From: Calliphora vicina | Lineage: Eukaryota > Arthropoda > Insecta > Diptera > Calliphoridae | Direction: 5' to 3' | Assembly: GCF_958450345.1 (NCBI RefSeq) | Contig: NC_088780.1 | Span: 169,738,726-169,802,725 of the forward strand | DNA length: 64,000 nucleotides | Part shown: in pieces, positions 56,576 to 64,000 of the stretch | Layout: every line of letters begins with the position of its first letter | Position numbering within the stretch: the first letter of the stretch is position 1 | The notes under the pieces: generated by a model | What the model was told of the DNA's origin: nothing | Databases searched by the model: none | Seen by the model: the letters and a program-made list of their open reading frames with translations, nothing else | Position numbers and translations under genes: made by a program

Positions 56576-57165
56576 TAACAAAAATAAATTCTAAATTACA
56601 TTTACAAAATCAAATTAAATTTCAATTCTTAACCACTGAATTCATTACGAATTAATTCATAGGCTTAATTCCTTTGTACTTTAATCATATTGAATTCATT
56701 CCTTTGAGAATTCATTGTTCATTCTTTATTAATTCCCTATTGAATTTTTAAATTTTTCTTGAATTCAATTCCATTACAAAATACCTTTAAAAATGTATTG
56801 AATGATTAAATTTTTCTTCAATTCAAATCTATTTCAAAAAGTCGTTGGACAATTCTTTTTTTCAATTAATATTATAAATGATTAAAAGCAAAACAAAAAT
56901 GAAGTACAAATGTTTCAATTTGGCTTAGATTTGAATTAAAAAAAATTTATTAATTCAAAGTTTGAATGAATTTTATTATGCATTAATTCCATTATGAATT
57001 AATTTAACACTGAATGAATTCTATGCAAATAAAGCCTTTGAATGAAGCTACAGATTTTGTTTTGTAGGTAATGATTTTATGGTATGAATTGCAGACATTT
57101 ATTAATCTGATTGTAGTGAATTAAGCTGAAATTTAATTAATTAATTCTAATAATTTCTAATGTTA
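56576..57165. repeat. GAATTC/AATTAATTC-rich repeat, DR-free paralogue of 18380-19370
   Basis: Dense in GAATTCATT, TTAATTC and TTGAATTC words. The part 56810-57160 runs parallel to the sequences on both sides of DR copy E (18390-18447 and 19132-19370), but without DR. Confidence 0.6.
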
Positions 57166-57193
57166 ATTTTTCCTCTGCTTATTTTTTTTATTA

Positions 57194-57870
57194 CTAGCAT
57201 AACCTGGTGCACTTCGCTAAACTTCGAACAGGGATCAGGAATAAATTCGTTTTTAGCTAACATCCTTAGAATGGTAATAAATTGATTGATACAGGGTTTA
57301 AATTATTTTAGAATTAAAGCTTTCCAGATATTCAAAATTAATTATTTACTTTGCGCCATAACCACTAATGCAATCCCGACCATTTTCAGTCAATCTGTAT
57401 AAAATGGTAAGAGAGCTATGCGGACAAAGTTTGAAGTACCTTGCAATTATTATTTTGTATGGGAGGTGACTCATATCCTTTTCCGACATCTCCCATTTTG
57501 GGTGCTATGCCCTCTAATTTAATTTCGTCTATATTCAGCTAAACTCCGCACAGTAATAAGAAATTGATTCGCTAAAAGTTTAAACAATTTTACAATTATA
57601 GTTCTACAGATATTCATTGTATAGGATGTGCCACGCCCACTATTCCAATCCCGAACAATTTCAGCGAAACTATGAAAATTTATAAAAGAGCCATTTAGAC
57701 TAAGTTTGAAGAATCTTGCAATTATATTTCACAAAATATTTAGAAATAACTATTTACTTTGTAGGCGACTCACCATTTTTACCGACCCGTCCCATTTTTC
57801 ATTAAACTTCATGCAGTGATAAACCGTTGAAAATCGTCACAATTATAAAATAACTATTTACTTATCTACA
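57194..57870 (-). mobile_element. Diverged Helitron-like 3' end with ~330 bp internal repeats
   Basis: On the minus strand it ends ...GCGAAGTGCACCAGGTTATG, CTAG, then T, matching the end of the element at 49477 (GCGAAGCGCACCGGGTCAGC, TAG). The body has two or three diverged ~330 bp units with AATCCCGAMCATTTTCAG and AAGTTTGAAGWAYCTTGCAA words (about 57375-57440 and 57646-57720). The 5' end is not found. Confidence 0.6.
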
Positions 57871-57884
57871 ATTACATATTTACC

Positions 57885-57984
57885 CCCATATGCATAAACA
57901 GATTTTTAAATTTGTCAAAGGTTTATAAAACAAATTTTGTTTTATAAACCTTTGATAAATTTAAAAATTCTTTATGCATATGGG
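57885..57984. repeat. 100 bp hairpin, arms ~49 bp
   Basis: CCCATATGCATAAACAGATT, TTTAAATTTGTCAAAGGTTT and ATAAAACAAA pair with the following TTTGTTTTATAAACCTTTGA, TAAATTTAAAAATTCTTTAT and GCATATGGG, with only three or four mismatches and virtually no loop. The origin is unknown: a very compact MITE or a small-RNA precursor. Confidence 0.75.
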
Positions 57985-58965
57985 AGTTAGAAAATAAAAA
58001 AAATACCTTCAAAATATATTTATTAAAGCGAATTTAAATTACTAAAGTTTTCTTCTTTGTTTTCTATAACAACTCTCACTTAAAACAGAGCGAAATCAAT
58101 ACTGTTTAATTGTTTCTCCTATTTATTTACAACAACAAATTGAACAAACACGCATTGCTTTGTTTACTTTTTAGCTTAAGGTTCACATGTACAAGTTTTT
58201 GCATATGTGTTAGTAACATCTTTAAACGCTTATAACCCCTAAAAAACTGAACCGATTTCAATAAAATATATATTCTGCACTTCTGTGAATAAGTCCCTTT
58301 AAAATGGTATATTTCTTGCCCAAATTAAATGTATAATGTGAGAGTAAAAGGGGTCTAAAGAAATCGACTTGCCTATTAATATTATGATTATTATGTGCAT
58401 ATTTAAACTTGCCCTGATTGTAATATATTGAAAATCATTTAATTATAATGGAAACAAACTGTATTATTAAAACAGACAAATAACTATCATTAATATTAAC
58501 AGGCTACGCATCTAATAACATTTTACTAAAACAAACTTTTTAAATGTGTATTTACATTGCACAATGGGTTCTATACGCAAAATTAATGATAATAAATACA
58601 GAAATGAAAGTTTCAAAATATGGTAAAAAATAAATAAAAAATTACGGACAAAATTACGACAAAAACAATGAAACATTGCTTGCAATAATAAGTTAAAGAG
58701 TCTTGAGTGAAATGATAGAAAATGATATAAAATATAAATAAGTGTGAAACCATAGAGAATCTGTTTTAATATAAAAATTTTCCCTTTCCACTGAGTTACA
58801 TATTTATTACCATTTGTTTTGTAATCGGTACCACTGTGCACTATACAATTACAATTCCAACACTGTGAGGTTATTTACTTAAAGTTGTTTGTTTCACCTG
58901 AACTGAAAACTATTTATTTTAATAATTACACAGTGATACAAAACTGAACGAACAAAATATACAGG
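57985..58965. other. AT-rich spacer, nothing recognised
   Basis: The 109-codon minus frame at 58512-58841 is Phe/Leu/Tyr-rich with no family features. It is most likely chance in AT-rich DNA. Confidence 0.45.
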
Positions 58966-59297
58966 AGGTCTCATGCAAATCTATTATGATGCAGTCAATA
59001 GAGTACGGAAATACTTATAGTTTATCTCGATCACTTTGTTTTAGTGGAATGTTTCAGCTAAAAATCTCGATTTTGAAAAATCTTTTCGTTTTGAAAGGTA
59101 AATTATGTAGCTTTTAAATAAAAAATTACCTTCAAAACAATATATCTATGATTTTCTGAATTTGTAACTTAGTCTTAAAGTTGTTTCACTACAAAACTAC
59201 TAATCGAATTGAGCGAGAACAACTATAAGCATTTGCGAACTCTATGGACAACAGTAAAACAGAATTGCTATATGATAACCCCTGCATAGTTTTTGTG
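58966..59297. repeat. Inverted-repeat element related to 48010-48550
   Basis: ATAGAGTACGGAAATACTTA at the left recalls CATAGAGTACGAAAGTACTT at 48053. The right end AGTAAAACAGAATTGCTATA, then CCCCTGCATAGT, is the inverse of the end at 8940. Internally AAAGGTAAATTATG is shared with 48460. Diverged. Confidence 0.45.
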
Positions 59298-60529
59298 TAG
59301 CATAGTGTTATTCATTTAAGTGTTAAGGGTTGTCACATTTACTGACCAAAATCTATTTATTATTTATTTATTTTAATTGTTGTGACTTATGTCGTTTTAA
59401 CACAATTTTAATTAATATTGTGGATTTTCAATTTGTATAGTTAATTTTAATGAAATGTGGAAAATGTAAAGTAAAATATTTAGCTTAGTGTGCAAACGTG
59501 CTAAGTACATTTTCACAAATTTTACAGGAGACATAAAAAACATTCTAAAATCCTAGATTTCTTTTTTTTTGTAGACTTAACAAGTTTGGTGGTATAATAT
59601 ATTTTAAAAATTAGTTATATTCAATTCCATTGGACTGAGATAATAATTTGGTAATTTTGAGAAATAAAAAGGACTTTGCACTTTTGGATTTCACAGAAAC
59701 AACAATTTCTATTACAAATGGCATATTTTTACTTGTTTTAGCATTTTGTATTAAAATCTAAATTATTATACAAAGTGCACTTAGAACATTTGCACTAATA
59801 AAGCTTTATATTGAAATTTTAAAACAATTATTATTATGTGCTACCCAATATGTGTCTAAATATAAAATAGATTATTTTAACTATTTATGAAATTACTCTT
59901 ATAAACTTTTCCTTACAAGCTGAGCATTTAACAATTCGATCGGGAAATTTAAGGGGAATCCTCAAATAAGTATGCTGTTTGGAAATTTGTACTGTTTCTT
60001 ACAACTTAAATGCTTGTTGGGTCATAAAGTACTATAAGAAAAATATTGTTAAGTAGTATTTATATTGTTGTTTTTATATTGTATACAAATGCACATATAC
60101 AACATTTTACATACTCAGTTACTTATTTTATACAAGTCATGACATCATGATGATAATACAGACACACGCACTTTTTATGTACTGGTACTATTAGATGTGT
60201 GTGAAGTTAGCTCCGTCAGTTAGCTCCGTTTTTTAACATTACCTATGTTAATGTGTAAACTAACATACTTCGTACTCAAAGACTGTTAGGTTAACAGAGC
60301 TGCATTATTTTCAGCTCATTTAACATTTTATGATATAAAATCAAAATAAAATGGTTTTACCGATCATTCAGTTTAAATATATAATAACAATTTTTTTTAA
60401 AAATTAGATAAAAAAAAATTAAATATTTATTTATGAACTATCGTTGATTTCTTTGCTTTTAGCGTATTTTTATACCAGATACATGAGAGACACATGGACA
60501 TGAAAAAAAATTAAAAAATTCTAAATTAT
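59298..60529. other. AT-rich spacer, nothing recognised
   Basis: No supported gene. GTTAGCTCCGTCAGTTAGCT near 60206 is a short direct duplication. Confidence 0.5.
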
Positions 60530-63500
60530 GGTAAAACTAGTCATAAAGGGTGGAAAGGCTTGATTTCAGAAATGTATAGTTTATATTCAGAATTTATTTC
60601 ATATTAATTTAAAAATAGTGAAATTTCACATTTTGTTAAAAGGGCAGATGGAAATTTGGAAAAATTGTTAAATTTTGGAATTGTGCTCGATCTTGCCCTA
60701 ATACGGTGGAATGCCATTACTTCAGAGAGTTCAGAACTGTTTAGCATATATTTAGAATTTATTTCAGATCGGAGTAATTACACTTTTAAAATAGTGAAAT
60801 TTCACATTTTGTTAAAAGGGGCACATTGAAATTTTGAAAAAATGGTTAAATTTTGAAATTGTGCTCGATATAGTCCTAATGGATTGGAAAGCCATTGCTT
60901 CAGAGAGTTCAGAACTGTTCACCGTATATTCAGAATTTATTTCAGATCGGAGATATATAATTTTCCATATAGTGAAATTTCACATTTTTTTAAAAGGGGC
61001 ACATGGAAATTTTGAAAAAATGGTTAAATTTTGAAATTGTGCTCGATCTTGCCCTAATGGGTTGGAAAGCCATCACATCAGAGAGTTCAGAACTGTTTAG
61101 TTTATATTCAGAATTTATTTCAGATCGGAGTAATTTGACTTTTCAAATAGTGAAATTTCACATTTTGTTAAAAGGGGCACATTGAAATTTTGAAAAAATG
61201 GTTAAATTTTGAAATTGTGCTCGATCTTGCCCTAATGGAGTGGAAAGCCATCACTTCAGAGAGTTCAGAACTGTTTAGTTTATATTCAGAATTTATTTCA
61301 GATCGGAGTAATTTGACTTTTCAAATAGTGAAATTTCACATTTTGTTAAAAGGGCCACATTGAAATTTGGAAAAAATGGTTGAATTTTGGAATTCTGCTC
61401 GATCTAGTCCTAATGGGTTGGAAAGCCATTACTTCAGAGAGTTCAGAACTGTTTAGTTTATATTCAGAATTTATTTCAGATCGGAGTAATTTGACTTTTC
61501 AAATAGTGAAATTTCACATTTTGTTAAAAGGGGCACATTGAAATTTTGAAAAAATGGTTAAATTTTGAAATTGTGCTCGATCTTGCCCTAATGGGTTGGA
61601 AAGCCATCACTACAGAGAGTTCAGAACTGTTTAGCTTATATTCAGAATTTATTTCAGATCGGAGTAATTTGACTTTTCAAATAGTGAAATTTCACATTTT
61701 GTTAAAAGGGGCACATTGAAATTTGGAAAAAATGGTTAAATTTTGAAATTGTGCTCGATCTAGTCCTAATGGGTTGGAAAGCCATTGCTTCAGAGAGTTC
61801 AGAACTGTTTAGTTTATATTCAGAATTTATTTCAGATCGGAGTAATTTGACTTTTCAAATAGTGAAATTTCACATTTTGTTAAAAGGGGCACATTGAAAT
61901 TTTGAAAAAATGGTTAAATTTTGAAATTGTGCTCGATATAGTCCTAATGGATTGGAAAGCCATTGCTTCAGAGAGTTCAGAACTGTGAACCGTATATTCA
62001 GAATTTATTTCAGATCGGAGATATATAATTTTCCAAATAGTGAAATTTCACATTTTATTAAAAGGGGCACATTGAAATTTGGAAAAAATGGTTGAATTTT
62101 GGAATTGTGCTCGATCTAGTCGTAATGGGTTGGAAAGCCATTACTTCAGAGAGTTCAGAACTGTTTAGTTTATATTCAGAATTTATTTCAGATCGGAGTA
62201 ATTTGACTTTTCAAATAGTGAAATTTCACATTTTGTTAAAAGGGGCACATTGAAATTTTGAAAAAATTGTTAAATTTTGAAATTGTGCTCGATCTTGGCC
62301 TAATGGGTTGGAAAGCCATCACTTCAGAGAGTTCAGAACTGTTTAGTTTATATTCAGAATTTATTTCAGATCGGAGTAATTTGACTTTTCAAATAGTGAA
62401 ATTTCACATTTTGTTAAAAGGGGCACATTGAAATTTGGAAAAAATGGTTAAATTTTGAAATTGTGCTCGATCTAGTCCTAATGGGTTGGAAAGCCATTGC
62501 TTCAGAGAGTTCAGAACTGTTTAGTTTATATTCAGAATTTATTTCAGATCGGAGATATATAATTTACCATATAGTGAAATTTCACATTTTTTTTAAAAGG
62601 CGCCCATGGAAATTTGGAAAAAGTGGTTAAATTTTGGAATTGTGCTCGATCTAGTCCTAATGAGTTGGAAAGCCATTGCGTCAGAGAGTTCAGAACTGTC
62701 AACCGTATATTCAGAATTTATTTCAGATCGGAGATATATAATTTTCCATATAGTGAAATTTCACATTTTTTTAAAAGGGGCACATGGAAATTTGGAAAAA
62801 ATGGTTAAATTTTGGAATTGTGCTCGATCTAGTCCTAATGGGTTGGAAAGCCATTGCTTCAGAGAGTTCAGAACTGTATAGCTTATATTCAGAATTTATT
62901 TCAGATCGGAGTAATTTGTCTTTTCATATAGTGAAGTTTCACATTTTGTTAAAAGGGGCACATTGAAATTTTGAAAAAATAGTTAAATTTTGAAATTGTG
63001 CTTGATCTTGCCCTAATGAGTTGGAAAGCCATCACTTCAGAGAGTTCAGAACTGTTTAGTTTATATTCAGAATTTATTTCAGATCGGAGTAATTTGACTT
63101 TTCAAATAGTGAAATTTCACATTTTGTTAAAAGGGGCACATTGAAATTTTGAAAAAATGGTTAAATTTTGAAATTGTGCTCGATATAGTCCTAATGGATT
63201 GGAAAGCCATTGCTTCAGAGAGTTCAGAACTGTTCACCGTATATTCAGAATTTATTTCAGATCGGAGATATATAATTTTCCATATAGTGAAATTTCACAT
63301 TTTTTTTAAAAGGGGCACATGGAAATTTGGAAAAAATGGTTATATTTTGGAATTGTGCTCGATCTAGTCCTAATGGGTTGCAAAGCCATTACTTCAGAGA
63401 GTCCAGAACTGTTCACCTTATATTCAAAGGGGCACATGGAAATTTGGAAAAAATGGTTAAATTTTGGAATTGTGCTCGATCTAGTCCTAATGGGTTGGAA

Positions 63501-64000
63501 AGCCATCACTTCAGAGAATTCAGAACTGTTTAGTTTATATTCAGAATTTATTTCAGATCGGAGTAATTTGACTTTTCAAATAGTGAAATTTCACATTTTG
63601 TTAAAAGGGGCACATTGAAATTTTGAAAAAATGGTTAAATTTTGAAATTGTGCTCGATCTTGCCCTAATGGAGTGGAAAGCCATCACTTCAGAGAATTCA
63701 GAACTGTTTAGTTTATATTCAGAATTTATTTCAGATCGGAGTAATTTGACTTTTCAAATAGTGAAATTTCACATTTTGTTAAAAGGGGCACATTTAAATT
63801 TTGAAAAAATGGTTAAATTTTTAAATTGTGCTCGATATAGTCCTAATGTATTGGAAAGCCATTGCTTCAGAGAGTTCAGATCTGTTCACCGTATATTCAG
63901 AATTTATTTCAGGTCGGAGATATATAATTTTCCATATAGTGAAATTTCACATTTTTTTTAAAAGGGGCACATGGAAATTTGGAAAAAATGGTTAAATTTT
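60530..64000 (+). repeat. 178 bp satellite array, ~19.5 units, running off the window
   Basis: GTGCTCGAT (one unit CTGCTCGAT) recurs at 60683, 60861, 61039, 61217, 61395, 61573, 61751, 61929, 62107, 62285, 62463, 62642, 62820, 62998, 63176, 63355, 63472, 63650 and 63828, almost always exactly 178 bp apart. One unit (63355-63472) is only 117 bp. Two classes exist: most units read GATCGGAGTAATTTGACTTT, while six read GATCGGAGATATATAATTTT (about 60945, 62013, 62547, 62726, 63260, 63913). The first unit is degenerate, as expected at an array edge. The ~60-codon frames in single units change frame at each repeat (178 is not a multiple of three), so no protein is inferred. Confidence 0.95.

Noticed and set aside
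58512..58841. 109-codon minus-strand frame as a membrane protein gene
   Set aside because: Phe/Leu/Tyr-rich composition is expected from AT-rich DNA. No start context, splice sites or family features.
60834..63961. Many ~60-112 codon frames in the satellite (MEILKKWLNFEIVLDL types)
   Set aside because: The 178 bp unit shifts frame each repeat, frames end at differing points, and no family is recognised.
60530..64000. CRISPR-like regular repeat
   Set aside because: Units are contiguous and similar along their whole length, with no variable spacers, in animal DNA. This is a satellite.

Overview
The window is AT-rich animal DNA with no bacterial or organellar signature. It looks like intronic or intergenic DNA from a large dipteran genome. 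The dispersed repeats ending in ACAGACAGACGGACATGG and a settable 'CTATAAGGATCC' core, the (CAA)n-tailed repeat ends and the AAC/CAA-rich putative 5' UTR suggest a cyclorrhaphan, perhaps blowfly-like, fly. That placement is inference from recalled repeat style, not from a search. Almost all recognisable coding sequence belongs to mobile elements.

Host-gene signal is thin. A CAA/AAAC-rich block at about 2730-3400 ends in a consensus donor (GTAAGT at 3401). Two short blocks at 43618-43671 and 46499-46553 have acceptor and donor consensus on the + strand and one open frame each. They may be exons of one gene whose introns fill most of the window.

Layout. 0.4-9.6 kb: a (CAA)-tailed repeat end, one copy of a ~680 bp dispersed repeat (called DR here), a putative UTR exon, a perfect-looking hairpin, an 860 bp repeat also found inverted at 27 kb, and fold-back MITEs. 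11.4-19.5 kb: nested elements, namely a 1.1 kb inverted-repeat element holding a second MITE, a 1.9 kb hAT-like element with ~260 bp TAATC-rich ends, an 8 bp target duplication (GGTATAAA) and an internal tRNA-like sequence, several DR copies, and a CCCGGGAATT-ended element with a ~197 bp (TTA)n tract. 21.4-22.6 kb: a non-LTR retrotransposon fragment next to a broken Tc1-like element. 24-34.6 kb: more MITEs, including a 490 bp almost perfect palindrome.

35.2-40.6 kb: the best-defined unit, a 5357 bp Ty3/gypsy-type LTR retrotransposon with 979 bp LTRs that differ at only one base I could see, GTTG target duplication, lysine-tRNA-like primer site, gag with a CCHC knuckle, and a pol whose reverse transcriptase and RNase H have been removed in frame while protease and integrase remain open. 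Downstream of pol, in the env position, is a third reading frame with a Lys-punctuated hydrophobic repeat and a Ser/Thr/Pro-rich, Cys-containing tail, broken by one TAG.

40.9-60 kb: a third MITE family, a PIF/Harbinger-like element, a piggyBac-type element (TTAA, 15 bp perfect TIRs, remnant C-terminal cysteine-rich domain), a 2501 bp Helitron-like element with 118 bp tandem repeats, the second copy of a 267 bp TTAA MITE, and another hairpin. 60.5 kb to the end: a 178 bp satellite array with two monomer classes that runs off the window.
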